A stretch of DNA of 64,000 nucleotides from Vagococcus salmoninarum (GTDB lineage: Bacteria > Bacillota > Bacilli > Lactobacillales > Vagococcaceae). The position numbers and the translations under genes were made by a program. Location: assembly GCF_003987495.1 (NCBI RefSeq), contig NZ_NGJU01000001.1:124001-188000 (forward strand), in the 5' to 3' direction. Positions 44,401 through 53,097 of this stretch are shown piece by piece (within the stretch, counting starts at the first letter, position 1; every line of letters starts with the position of its first letter). The notes under the pieces were generated by a model. The model made no database searches. It was not told the DNA's origin and saw only the letters and a program-made list of their open reading frames with translations.

Positions 44401-46407
44401 GTGTTAGAAAAAGAATTTATTAGTTTATTTACTGAAAAGACTGTCACTGAGTTGCTAAATGAAAAAGACCTTAATCAACTAACTGGGTTAGGAAAAAAAA
44501 GACTTTCTAATAATATTGAATTGTTAAATACAAAGTACTTACTTAAACCGGACAGTCAATTAAGTCTTGAACGATTCGATTTAGCGAATATCGATATTGA
44601 AAGAGTATTACTTGATTATAGCCATAGTTTTGTATTACCAGATGATTTTCGAAAAATGTTGCTTTATGTGATTATTTATATTCAAGCTGACGCTTACTCA
44701 ATTTTGGAGCTCCAAGAAAAATTAGATGTTAGTCGCAACACGATTATTGCTGATTTAAAAAAACTTAATCAAGATTTAGAACGAGTAGCTGTTCAATATG
44801 ATCGAAAAAAAGGTTACGTCTTAAAAGGGAATGAAGAAGAAATTCGCAAGTACGCACTTTATTACATTTTTACTTTATATAAAGAATTAGAAATAAAAGG
44901 TATTTTAATTAAAAGTTGTGGAATCAAGAAGCAGGAATTTGATTATTGGTTGGAGCGGACTTATCGAGGAATTAAAGACTATCACTTAACGGTCATGACA
45001 GGCCAAGTTGCGGAAATCGTTATTTTTATTTTGAGTACAGTCTTACGAAAACAAAATGTGGTAGGGGGCAGTCAAATAATAAACCCTGAAAATTATTTAC
45101 CATCTGCCAAATATCAACGATTTAGTCACTCTTATGCTGAATTAGTAAGCTCAGAAACAGAACTGAATTATATTAGTGTCCTTTTTGCGGCTATTTCCCA
45201 AGAAGAGTTAACTGGGGATGAACATGTCTTTTCAAAAGCATTTATGAAATTTTTGACGATGTTTAATGTAATTTCAGGCATTGCTGTGTTGAATGATAGT
45301 GAGCTAGTTAGGCGCTTAAAACTACATTCAATCGCCATGATGTATCGGGAAAAGTATTTTATATTTTTGGAAAATGATTTAATTAAAACGATTGCTAATA
45401 CGAACAAATCTTTAAATGGTGTTATTTTAGAAGCAGTAGGGCCACTTGAGGAGGAGTTAGGTAAGCCAATTAGCAAAACGGAAATCGGTTATTTAGTAGC
45501 AATTATTGAATCACACTTACAAAGTCGAAATGAACATTTTCCTTTATTAAGAGCAATTATCCTATGTCCTAATGGGACAACTTCTTCAGTTTTATTGAAA
45601 AATGAATTAGAAGAGTTATTTCCAGCATTACAATTTTCAAAGGCTAGTTCCTTGAGTAATTTTAAAGAAATTAATCCAAGTGACTACGATATTATTTTTT
45701 CGACTATCAGTGTAAAAACCCAAAAAGACTTGTATATTATTTCAAATTTTTTATCAAGTTTTGAAAAGCAGAAATTACAAACAGAAATTACAAAACGCTT
45801 TAATTTGCCAACGTTAAAAATCCCTTCCTATAAAGAAGTTGAGACTTTGTTGTTTAACTATCATGAACAAAAGCAGTCAGTTGATGACGTATATGAAGAA
45901 TTAGTTGGCATTATAACGAGAGATACTAAACGTCAAAAGGAGTGGAGTCCGGTGTTAAAAGAGTTACTAACCAAAGATACGATAAAAATTAATGTGGCTG
46001 CAACGGATTGGGAAGATGCAGTGCGCAAAAGTGGCGAAATCTTAGTCGAAACGGGGGCAATTCAAGAAAGTTACGTTGAAGCAATGGTGGCATCAGTTAA
46101 AACTTACGGTTCTTATATCGTCATCACCCCCCATATTGCCCTAGCCCATGCGAGTTCTAATGATGGCGTCAATGAGATTGGCTTTAGCTTAATTACATTA
46201 AAAGATGAGATTAAGTTTAACCACGAAGAAAATGACCCAGTTAAAGTGGTGATTACTTTAGCAGCCACGGATCAATCAACGCATCTAAAAGCATTATCAG
46301 AATTAATGGAATTACTAGGGGACTCTAATTTCTTACCAGTCGCTTATGATTCCCAAACGACAAAAGAAGATATTATAAATTTAATTCATCAATTGAAGGA
46401 GTGTTAA
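44401..46407 (+). CDS. PRD-containing transcriptional regulator with EIIB and EIIA domains (MtlR/LicR type)
   Basis: A 668-residue PTS-controlled activator. An N-terminal region with helix-turn-helix (LQEKLDVSRNTIIADLKKL near 100-120) is followed by PTS regulation domains (about 170-375), an EIIB-like domain with Cys389 in CPNGTTSS and a full EIIA (fructose/mannitol type) domain with phospho-His578 in TPHIALAHA. The start is GTG at 44401 with AGGAGG upstream. It is the only EIIA-like domain in this operon. Phosphorylation by HPr and the operon's EIIB would set its activity. Confidence 0.9.
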   Translation: MLEKEFISLFTEKTVTELLNEKDLNQLTGLGKKRLSNNIELLNTKYLLKPDSQLSLERFDLANIDIERVLLDYSHSFVLPDDFRKMLLYVIIYIQADAYSILELQEKLDVSRNTIIADLKKLNQDLERVAVQYDRKKGYVLKGNEEEIRKYALYYIFTLYKELEIKGILIKSCGIKKQEFDYWLERTYRGIKDYHLTVMTGQVAEIVIFILSTVLRKQNVVGGSQIINPENYLPSAKYQRFSHSYAELVSSETELNYISVLFAAISQEELTGDEHVFSKAFMKFLTMFNVISGIAVLNDSELVRRLKLHSIAMMYREKYFIFLENDLIKTIANTNKSLNGVILEAVGPLEEELGKPISKTEIGYLVAIIESHLQSRNEHFPLLRAIILCPNGTTSSVLLKNELEELFPALQFSKASSLSNFKEINPSDYDIIFSTISVKTQKDLYIISNFLSSFEKQKLQTEITKRFNLPTLKIPSYKEVETLLFNYHEQKQSVDDVYEELVGIITRDTKRQKEWSPVLKELLTKDTIKINVAATDWEDAVRKSGEILVETGAIQESYVEAMVASVKTYGSYIVITPHIALAHASSNDGVNEIGFSLITLKDEIKFNHEENDPVKVVITLAATDQSTHLKALSELMELLGDSNFLPVAYDSQTTKEDIINLIHQLKEC

Positions 46408-46409
46408 TA

Positions 46410-46970
46410 ATGGAAAAAGGTATCGAAAAAAGAATCGCGTTGTTACAAAGTATTAATGGAGAGACTTACAGTCAAATTCAAACAATCGCTGATGTGATTG
46501 CGGCAGCCATTCGCAAGGGCGGTAAAGTCTTATCAGCAGGTAATGGTGGCAGTGCAGCAAACGCCCAACACATTACTGGGGATATCGTTGGTCGTTACAA
46601 AATTGAACGAAAAGCTTACGCGGCAATTTCGTTAACTGTAGACCCTTGTGTGATGACCGCCACTGGCAACGACTACGGTTATGATGAAGTGTTTGCTCGA
46701 CAAGTTGAAGGCCTTGGCAATAAAGGGGACGTCCTAATCGTTCTAAGTTCAAGCGCCCATTCTCCTAACTTAGTGAAAGCTGTAGCTAGTGGGAAAGAAC
46801 TCGGCTTAACAATTATTGGTTTCTTAGGCAACAATGGTGGCAGTTTAAAAGCAAGTTGTGATTACAGCATTTGCATTGAACCGAAAGATTCGGACTTGTC
46901 AGAAGAATACGCCATGGCTATGTGTCATACGATTTTAGAAGAAGTTGAAAAACAGTTAGTTAAGGCTTAA
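46410..46970 (+). CDS. SIS-domain sugar isomerase, GmhA-like
   Basis: A 186-residue protein close to sedoheptulose-7-phosphate isomerase GmhA. AGNGGSAANAQHITGDIVGRY, the TATGNDYGYDEVFARQVEGLG block and a late MCHTILEEVE are all family signatures. The GmhA STSGNSKN loop reads SSSAHSPN here, a possible specificity change. ATG 46410 follows AAGGAG by 8 bases, 2 bases after the regulator. It would interconvert a heptose (or related aldose) phosphate and the ketose form for transketolase. No LPS heptose genes are near, as expected in a Gram-positive. Confidence 0.85.
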   Translation: MEKGIEKRIALLQSINGETYSQIQTIADVIAAAIRKGGKVLSAGNGGSAANAQHITGDIVGRYKIERKAYAAISLTVDPCVMTATGNDYGYDEVFARQVEGLGNKGDVLIVLSSSAHSPNLVKAVASGKELGLTIIGFLGNNGGSLKASCDYSICIEPKDSDLSEEYAMAMCHTILEEVEKQLVKA

Positions 46971-46999
46971 AAAATAAAAAAAAGAAAAGAGGAAGAATG

Positions 47000-47269
47000 A
47001 TGAAAATACTTACAGTGTGCGGCATGGGTTCAGGTTCAAGTTTAATTTTAAAAATGAACGTAGATAAAATTTTAGGGGATATGGGTGTTGATGCTGATGT
47101 TGAAGTGTGTGACTTAGGCTCAGCTAAAGGAACACAAGCCGATTTAATTATTTCAACAACTGGTTTAAAGAGTCAATTAGACGATATTACCGTGGATAAA
47201 ATTTTTATTACTAACGTGATTAATAAAGAAGAGTTAACTGTGGCTTTAAAAGAACATTTTGACAAATAA
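47000..47269 (+). CDS. PTS EIIB component, ascorbate type
   Basis: An 89-residue EIIB with phospho-Cys7 in VCGMGSGSS, the UlaB-like pattern. Length is normal. It transfers phosphate from an EIIA to sugar crossing through the EIIC encoded next. No free EIIA gene accompanies it, so the EIIA domain of the regulator at 44401 or an EIIA elsewhere must supply it. The ATG at 47000 is preferred over one 3 bases upstream for spacing. Confidence 0.9.
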   Translation: MKILTVCGMGSGSSLILKMNVDKILGDMGVDADVEVCDLGSAKGTQADLIISTTGLKSQLDDITVDKIFITNVINKEELTVALKEHFDK

Positions 47270-47327
47270 GGGCGACCTTTAAAGATGTTCAGTGAAACTA
47301 ACAAACAGAAAAAGGAGTGTTTTAACA

Positions 47328-48674
47328 ATGAATTTTATTTATAGTTTTTTCAATCAACCAGCTATCATTATTGGCTTAATTGCTTTAATCGGTTTAGTCG
47401 CTCTAAAAAAACCATTTTCAAAAGTCTTAACAGGCACACTTAAAACAGTCATCGGCTTCTTGATTCTCTCAGAAGGTGGCGGCATTATCGCTTCGGCTCT
47501 CGATACATTAGGACCAGCCTTTGAAAATGCCTTTAATATTCAAGGGGTAATTCCTGCTAACGAAGCCGTTATCGGTGTGGCTGAAAACATGCTTGGTAGT
47601 GAAATGGCTTTAATTATGGCCTTTGGTTTTGTGTTTAACATCATCATTGCCCGCTTTACTAAGCTAAAATATATTTTCTTATCAGGTCACCATGTCTTAT
47701 TTATGTCAGCCTTATTAGCAGCTGTTCTTGGAACAATTGGCTTCAGCGGTTTTGAACTAGTCGCTGTAGGATCAATCTTCTTAGGAGCGGTGATGGCAAT
47801 TTCACCAGCAATCGTTCAACCATTTTATCGGAAAGTAACTGGTAATGACGATATTGCTATGGGTCACTTTAACGCCCTGACTTACAGCTTATCTGCTTTA
47901 ATTAGTGGGGCAGTTGGGGACAAAAAGAAATCAACAGAAGATATTAAAGTCCCTGAACAATTAAGTTTTTTCCGTGACAACACAATCTCAACGGCTATCG
48001 TGATGGCGTTAATCTACGTTGTAACGTTCTTATTCGCTGACGCTAGTGTCATTAGTGAAATGTCAGGTGGCGACAACGTCGTGATCTATGCGTTAATGCA
48101 ATCACTTAAATTTACCGCTGGATTTGTTATCGTCTTACAAGGTGTACGAATGATGTTAGCAGAAATCGTTCCAGCCTTTAAAGGAATTTCTGACAAATTA
48201 GTACCAAATGCAACACCAGCTTTAGATGTCCCAGTTATTTTCCCATTTGCACCAAATGCGGTCCTAATTGGTTTCTTAGCTTCAGTAGCAGGTGGTGTGA
48301 TTGCCTTCTTGATCTTACCATTCACAAGTTTACCAGTAATTATTCCTGGTTTAATTCCCTTATTCTTCGTAGGGGCTGGGGCTGGAGTCTTATCTAATGC
48401 TGCCGGTGGCTTACGAGGCACAATTATCGGTGGACTATTTAACGGCGCAATGTTGATTTTATTACCAGCCTTCTTATTACCATTGATGGGTGACTTAGGT
48501 TTTGCTAACTCGACCTTTGGTGACGCGGACTTTGCTGGTGTAGGAATCATCATTGGTTACTTAGGAAAACTTTTTGGTAAAACTGGAATTTATGTTTTAC
48601 TAGCAGCTTTAGTTGCTTACTTGTCTGGCTCAGCTTTCCGCCAAGCCACAGGAAGCAAAAGCGTTAAATCATAA
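47328..48674 (+). CDS. PTS EIIC component, ascorbate (UlaA) family
   Basis: A 448-residue membrane transporter with ten or more helices and UlaA-like landmarks: FNQPAIIIGLIALIGL at the start, the STFGDADF late loop, and GYLGKLFGKTGIYVL near the end. The start is ATG 47328 after AAAGGAG; an upstream in-frame start is rejected. UlaA relatives carry ascorbate and several other sugars or sugar acids. With GmhA-like and transketolase partners the substrate is probably a sugar such as a heptulose rather than ascorbate. The usual ula decarboxylase and epimerase genes are absent. Confidence 0.9.
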   Translation: MNFIYSFFNQPAIIIGLIALIGLVALKKPFSKVLTGTLKTVIGFLILSEGGGIIASALDTLGPAFENAFNIQGVIPANEAVIGVAENMLGSEMALIMAFGFVFNIIIARFTKLKYIFLSGHHVLFMSALLAAVLGTIGFSGFELVAVGSIFLGAVMAISPAIVQPFYRKVTGNDDIAMGHFNALTYSLSALISGAVGDKKKSTEDIKVPEQLSFFRDNTISTAIVMALIYVVTFLFADASVISEMSGGDNVVIYALMQSLKFTAGFVIVLQGVRMMLAEIVPAFKGISDKLVPNATPALDVPVIFPFAPNAVLIGFLASVAGGVIAFLILPFTSLPVIIPGLIPLFFVGAGAGVLSNAAGGLRGTIIGGLFNGAMLILLPAFLLPLMGDLGFANSTFGDADFAGVGIIIGYLGKLFGKTGIYVLLAALVAYLSGSAFRQATGSKSVKS

Positions 48675-48697
48675 GGGTGAAATGAAAGGGGAATAAA

Positions 48698-49258
48698 ATG
48701 TTTAAAGACTTTGTTACAGCTTATCAAGCAGAATACGTCTCAACTTTAGAAAACCTCGATCAAGAATCATTAACACAATTACTAAACTTAGTTGAAGAGG
48801 CGATTAAAAACAGTCGTAATGTTTTTGTCCTAGGAAACGGTGGAAGCTCAGCTTCCGCCTCACACTGGGTCTGTGATTTCAACAAAGGAGTCAGCTATGA
48901 AAAACGGGAATTAAAAGCGCGCTTCTTCTCACTGACTGATAATGTGCCAGTTCTAACAGCTTATGGCAACGATGTGGCCTATGAAGAAATCTTTGCGGAA
49001 CAACTTAAAAATTTACTCAGAAAAGAAGATTTGGTGATTTCGCTATCAGTTTCTGGAAATTCGAAAAACTTAGTCTTAGGTCAAAAATATGCTAAAGAAC
49101 AAGGGGTTACAACCGTTTCAATTACGAATAATCAAAACAATTTACTGAAGCAAACAGCTGATTTGGCGATTGCAGTGCCTTCAGAAAATTATGGCATTGT
49201 GGAAGATGTCCATATGTATGTGTGTCACGTATTATCACAATATATCGCTCAAAAATAG
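48698..49258 (+). CDS. Second SIS-domain isomerase, GmhA-like
   Basis: A 186-residue SIS protein with GNGGSSASASH, AYGNDVAYEEIF and SVSGNSKNL, clearly GmhA-related but divergent from the first copy in its middle third (NKGVSYEKREL). A His near the end in VCHVL fits the catalytic position. Having two paralogous isomerases in one operon suggests two different aldose/ketose steps. Its place before the split transketolase genes suggests the two act together. Confidence 0.82.
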   Translation: MFKDFVTAYQAEYVSTLENLDQESLTQLLNLVEEAIKNSRNVFVLGNGGSSASASHWVCDFNKGVSYEKRELKARFFSLTDNVPVLTAYGNDVAYEEIFAEQLKNLLRKEDLVISLSVSGNSKNLVLGQKYAKEQGVTTVSITNNQNNLLKQTADLAIAVPSENYGIVEDVHMYVCHVLSQYIAQK

Positions 49259-49273
49259 AATGAGGTGTTAATC

Positions 49274-50098
49274 TTGAACTTAGAAAAATTTGCAGATGAA
49301 ATTAGATTGTACACGATGAAAGAATTAAACAATATGGGCTTCGGTCATTATGGCGGTAGCTTGTCGATTGTTGAAACCTTGGCAGTCCTTTACGGCAAAG
49401 AAATGAACATTGACGTGAATGATCCTTACAAAGAAGACCGAGACTATTTTATTTTATCAAAAGGTCATGCTGGTCCTGGACTGTATGCAACATTATTCTT
49501 AAAAGGTTATATCACAGAAGAAACATTAATGTCTTTAAATAATAACGGCACAAGTTTGCCTTCCCACCCAGATAAAAATTTAACAAATGGTGTGGATATG
49601 ACGACTGGCTCTTTAGCTCAAGGCTTATCAGCTGCGACGGGGATTGCTTACGGCAATAAATTAAAAGGCTTAAACAACTATACTTATTGTATCGTTGGAG
49701 ATGGCGAATTAAATGAAGGTCAGTGTTGGGAAGCGATTCAATTTGCAAACCACCGCAAATTAAGTAACTTTATTTTATTCGTTGATGACAACAAGAAACA
49801 ATTAGATGGTTATACGAAAGATATTAATGAATCAATGGACTTTGTAGAAAAAATGCAAGCCTTTGGACTTAACTCTTTCCGCATCAATGGTAACAACGTG
49901 GCTGAAGTTGAAGAAGCCATTGCCCGGGCCAAAGCTCATAAAGATGGGGCGACAGTGATTGTTTTAGACACAGTCAAAGGCTACGGTGTTGATGCTGTAG
50001 CAAACTTTATGGATAATCACCACTTACGACCAGATGCAGCACTCCTAGCCCAGCTAGAAGAGGCCGTAGTTGAATTAGAAGCGAAAGTGAAAGGATAG
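49274..50098 (+). CDS. Transketolase, N-terminal (TPP-binding) subunit
   Basis: A 274-residue half-transketolase with SKGHAGPGLYA, the PSHPD loop, the TPP/metal motif GDGELNEGQCWEA followed by FVDDNKKQLDG, and a final VKGYGVD segment. The start is TTG at 49274 after GAGGTG. It pairs with the next gene; split transketolases of this type occur in pentose and other sugar operons. It moves two-carbon units from a ketose phosphate to an aldose phosphate in the cytoplasm. Confidence 0.93.
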   Translation: MNLEKFADEIRLYTMKELNNMGFGHYGGSLSIVETLAVLYGKEMNIDVNDPYKEDRDYFILSKGHAGPGLYATLFLKGYITEETLMSLNNNGTSLPSHPDKNLTNGVDMTTGSLAQGLSAATGIAYGNKLKGLNNYTYCIVGDGELNEGQCWEAIQFANHRKLSNFILFVDDNKKQLDGYTKDINESMDFVEKMQAFGLNSFRINGNNVAEVEEAIARAKAHKDGATVIVLDTVKGYGVDAVANFMDNHHLRPDAALLAQLEEAVVELEAKVKG

Positions 50099-50109
50099 GT
50101 GCTAGATAA

Positions 50110-51030
50110 ATGAGTGAATTACGTCAAGTATATGCTGAAACAGTTAAAGAATTAGCAGAAAAAGATCAAAGAGTTGTTTTATTAGAAGCAGATTTATCAA
50201 GTTCAATGTCCACGGCAGGATTAAAAGAAGTCATGGGAGAGCGTTACATTAACGTTGGGATCATGGAAGCTCAAGAAGTCGGTGCCGCTGCTGGGTTATC
50301 AGTGACTGGGCACATTCCTTTTGTTCATACTTTTGTCCCTTTCATCACCCGGAGATCCTTTGACCAAGTCTTTGTCTCATTGGGCTATGCTCAAAATCAT
50401 GCCATCTTAGTTGGTTCAGATGTAGGTGTTACTGCTGAGATGAATGGTGGGACTCATATGTCTTTCGAAGATTTGGCTTTAATGCGAGTCATTCCTAATA
50501 TTACGATTTACGAAGTGTCGGAACCAGAACAATTCCGGAAGATTTTACATCACTGTTACGAAAACAAAGGCTTATACTACATTCGCACAATGCGTAAAAG
50601 TGCCCCTAAATTAACGGATCAGCCAAGTGACTTAAACTTAGGCTACCGAGAACTTAAAAAAGGTCAAAAAGGAACGATCATTAGTAGTGGTTTCTTATTA
50701 CCAGAATGTATGGCTGCTGCCGAAGAATTAACGGCTAAAGGTTTTGATGTAAGTGTGATTGAACTCTTTAATATTAAACCGATTAATAAACAAATGGTAA
50801 TTGAAGCAGCTAAGTTAGGCCCAATTGTGACCGTTGATAACCATAGTATTATTGGTGGCATTGGCTCAGCCGTGGCAGAAGTCGTAGCTGAGGAACAACC
50901 TACTAAGATGAAACGTCTTGGGGTAACAGAAAAATTCGGACAAGTCGGTAAAGCCGATTACTTGAAAGAACAATATGGCATGACAGCTTCAGACATTGTG
51001 ACAGCAATGGAAAAATTATTAACTGTTTAA
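50110..51030 (+). CDS. Transketolase, C-terminal (pyrimidine-binding) subunit
   Basis: A 306-residue partner subunit. The catalytic-type Glu is in GIMEAQEVGAAAG, the aromatic contact in VPFITRR and the swivelling C-terminal domain in DNHSIIGGIGSAVAE. Lies 11 bases after the N-terminal subunit. Together they make one functional enzyme active site at the subunit interface. Dedicated transketolase in a PTS operon implies the imported sugar becomes a ketose phosphate donor. Confidence 0.93.
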   Translation: MSELRQVYAETVKELAEKDQRVVLLEADLSSSMSTAGLKEVMGERYINVGIMEAQEVGAAAGLSVTGHIPFVHTFVPFITRRSFDQVFVSLGYAQNHAILVGSDVGVTAEMNGGTHMSFEDLALMRVIPNITIYEVSEPEQFRKILHHCYENKGLYYIRTMRKSAPKLTDQPSDLNLGYRELKKGQKGTIISSGFLLPECMAAAEELTAKGFDVSVIELFNIKPINKQMVIEAAKLGPIVTVDNHSIIGGIGSAVAEVVAEEQPTKMKRLGVTEKFGQVGKADYLKEQYGMTASDIVTAMEKLLTV

Positions 51031-51071
51031 TAATTGATTGACTATAAAGTAGTATAATGAGGAGAAATCAC

Positions 51072-51716
51072 ATGAATTTAAATCGTTTAATTGATCATAC
51101 TGTTTTAAAACCGGAAACAACTCAAGGGGAAATCGAAACACTGTGCCAAGAAGCCATTGAACACAACTTTATGTCAGTGTGTGTGCAACCTACATGGGTT
51201 AACTTAGCTGCTGACTTATTAAAAGGCAGCCAATCGGTTGTTTGTACAGTTATTGGCTTTCCTTTAGGAGCGAATACGACGAAAGTTAAAGCTTTTGAAG
51301 CCGCAGATGCGGAAGCTAACGGGGCAAAAGAAGTTGATATGGTTATTAATATTGGCTGGGTAAAAGATGAGCAATGGGAGAAAGTCTTAACAGACATTAA
51401 AGCCGTTGTCGAAGCTGTGAAAGAAGAAACGCTAGTTAAAGTGATTGTTGAAACAGCGTTATTAACCACCGCCGAGCTGGAAAGAGTAACAGAAATTGTT
51501 GCTGTTTCAGGAGCTGAATTCATTAAAACATCAACGGGATTCTCAACTGCTGGTGCCCAAATCACTGATGTGGAATTAATGAGTCGCGTTAGTAATGGTC
51601 GAATCAAAGTTAAAGCCAGCGGCGGTGTCCGCACAAAAGTTGATGCTGACAAAATGGTCGCAGCTGGGGCGAATCGAATTGGCACTTCAAATGGAATTGA
51701 GATTGTCGCAGGTTAA
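51072..51716 (+). CDS. deoC: Deoxyribose-phosphate aldolase
   Basis: A 214-residue TIM-barrel aldolase. The Schiff-base Lys is in FIKTSTGFS and the proton-relay Lys in VKASGGVRT; LIDHTVLKPETT and EVDMVINIG are typical. It splits 2-deoxyribose-5-P, or a similar 2-deoxy product, into acetaldehyde and glyceraldehyde-3-P. The ATG at 51072 follows GAGGAG. Other deoxynucleoside genes are absent, so it may serve this pathway; glyceraldehyde-3-P would also be a transketolase acceptor. Confidence 0.94.
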   Translation: MNLNRLIDHTVLKPETTQGEIETLCQEAIEHNFMSVCVQPTWVNLAADLLKGSQSVVCTVIGFPLGANTTKVKAFEAADAEANGAKEVDMVINIGWVKDEQWEKVLTDIKAVVEAVKEETLVKVIVETALLTTAELERVTEIVAVSGAEFIKTSTGFSTAGAQITDVELMSRVSNGRIKVKASGGVRTKVDADKMVAAGANRIGTSNGIEIVAG

Positions 51717-51731
51717 TCTGAGTTGAATATG

Positions 51732-51767
51732 AAAACACTTCGTCATGATCGGCGAAGTGTTTTTTTC
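51732..51767 (+). terminator. Terminator after deoC
   Basis: AAAACACTTCG (51732-51742) pairs with CGAAGTGTTTT (51753-51763), followed by T. Confidence 0.92.
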
Positions 51768-51800
51768 TATCTAAAACTATTAAAGCTTTAAGGCGGCACA

Positions 51801-51850
51801 AAAAGAAGCAGCTAATTTTGGGGGAGTAAAATCAGCTACTTCTTTTTTTC
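51801..51850. terminator. Terminator facing the amidohydrolase operon, bidirectional look
   Basis: AGAAGCAGCTAATTTT and AAAATCAGCTACTTCT pair at 14 of 16 positions, with A and T runs outside. Read on the minus strand it ends the amidohydrolase genes. Confidence 0.85.
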
Positions 51851-51861
51851 TATCCAATTTT

Positions 51862-53097
51862 TTATACTTTAAGAATTTTAGGTTCAATCCAATGACCATT
51901 TAGTAACATTTTTCTTTTTTGTGGTAGTCTGGCAATTAATTCAGCTGTGGAACTAACTTCCGTAAAAATGATATTTGCGCTCTCGCCAAGGTTTAACCAA
52001 GGTCTTTGAGTGTCTTGATAAACTTTTTGGCCACCTGTGACTAAATCAATTGTGTCACTAAGTTGTGTTTCAGTGATTTTTCCAGTAACTTGGCAAAAAT
52101 TGTTAACTTTTTCTAAAAGATCACTGGAAACATAAGAGCTCCAAGAATCAAAGAAACCATCACAGCCTAAGAAAACATCGCCACCGGCTTGTCTAATTTT
52201 ATCAATCGGTGGTAGTGCCTTTTGTTGTCCGTAAGGAATCGTGGACATGATTGCCATCTGATTAGCGACAATCCGGGTGATTAATTCTGTTTGTTCGCCT
52301 TCACTAATATCGCCTAAAGCAAAACCATGACTAATAGCTGTCCGATTTTGGTAATGATTTTCTTCGACTAAATCTAACCAAGTTGAATAAGTATATGCAC
52401 CGAGATGACCTCGATCATGAAGATGAATATCCACATCGGCATTAAATTCTGTGGCTAAGTTCATAACTTCATATAAGGAGTTTTCAACAGCATTATCAAT
52501 GCCACCAGGGTCTAAACCACCGACTATGGTAGCCCCATTTCTCAGGGCCTCTTTCATCAGAGCCGACATTCCATCGACTAATAAGCCGTGTTGTGGAAAA
52601 GCCACAACGTCAAAAGTTATGAGGTGCTTGTAGTCTTCAATGGCACTTAGAACACCTTCTAAATTTTTCAAGCCAATATAAGGATCAATATTGACGTGAG
52701 TTCTAATGTGATTGACGCCACGGCCCAGCATTGCCTGGATCATCTGACTGGCGCGTTCTTTAGTTGAAGCTGCTAGTAGAGGTAACTCATTAGCTTCAGC
52801 TGCTAAGCGTTCTTTCAAATTTCCAACAGGTAAGCTAGCTCGCCAACCAAGGCTCATGTATGTTTTATCTAAATGATTGTGCATATCTTTTAAAGGTGGT
52901 GTCGCTAAGAGTCCATTCATATCATAAAGCTCACCTTTAAAATCTTTTGAAAGGACTTCGGTCATCGGTGTTAGAGAGTCTACTTTATTATCAATAATTA
53001 CAATTGAAAAGAGTGTCTTAACAGGCTGTAGCAAACCGTAACTATCCATCTTATGAGTTAACTCAAAACTAACATTGTCTAATCGCATGTTTGTCAT
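51862..53097 (-). CDS. Amidohydrolase-superfamily protein, cytosine deaminase-like
   Basis: A 411-residue metal-dependent hydrolase. Ligand motifs: HNHLD, HLHDRGH, SHGFALGD and a late Asp in LGCDGFFD. The overall pattern is CodA/AtzC-like, but where cytosine deaminase has a catalytic Glu three residues after the barrel His (HxxE) this protein has Asp in HLHD. True cytosine deaminase activity is therefore doubtful. The start codon overlaps the stop of the paralogue upstream (TAATG). A hydrolytic role on an amide or cyclic amidine compound is likely; the substrate is not known. Confidence 0.82.
   Translation of the reverse strand: MTNMRLDNVSFELTHKMDSYGLLQPVKTLFSIVIIDNKVDSLTPMTEVLSKDFKGELYDMNGLLATPPLKDMHNHLDKTYMSLGWRASLPVGNLKERLAAEANELPLLAASTKERASQMIQAMLGRGVNHIRTHVNIDPYIGLKNLEGVLSAIEDYKHLITFDVVAFPQHGLLVDGMSALMKEALRNGATIVGGLDPGGIDNAVENSLYEVMNLATEFNADVDIHLHDRGHLGAYTYSTWLDLVEENHYQNRTAISHGFALGDISEGEQTELITRIVANQMAIMSTIPYGQQKALPPIDKIRQAGGDVFLGCDGFFDSWSSYVSSDLLEKVNNFCQVTGKITETQLSDTIDLVTGGQKVYQDTQRPWLNLGESANIIFTEVSSTAELIARLPQKRKMLLNGHWIEPKILKV

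Noticed and set aside
48086-48553. 155-codon minus-strand frame within the EIIC gene
   Set aside because: Antisense shadow of a hydrophobic membrane protein; composition (Pro/Ala/Lys) is the expected by-product.
47000-48674. Operon as an ascorbate (ula) operon
   Set aside because: Only the transporter resembles ula; the lactonase, decarboxylase and epimerase genes are absent.
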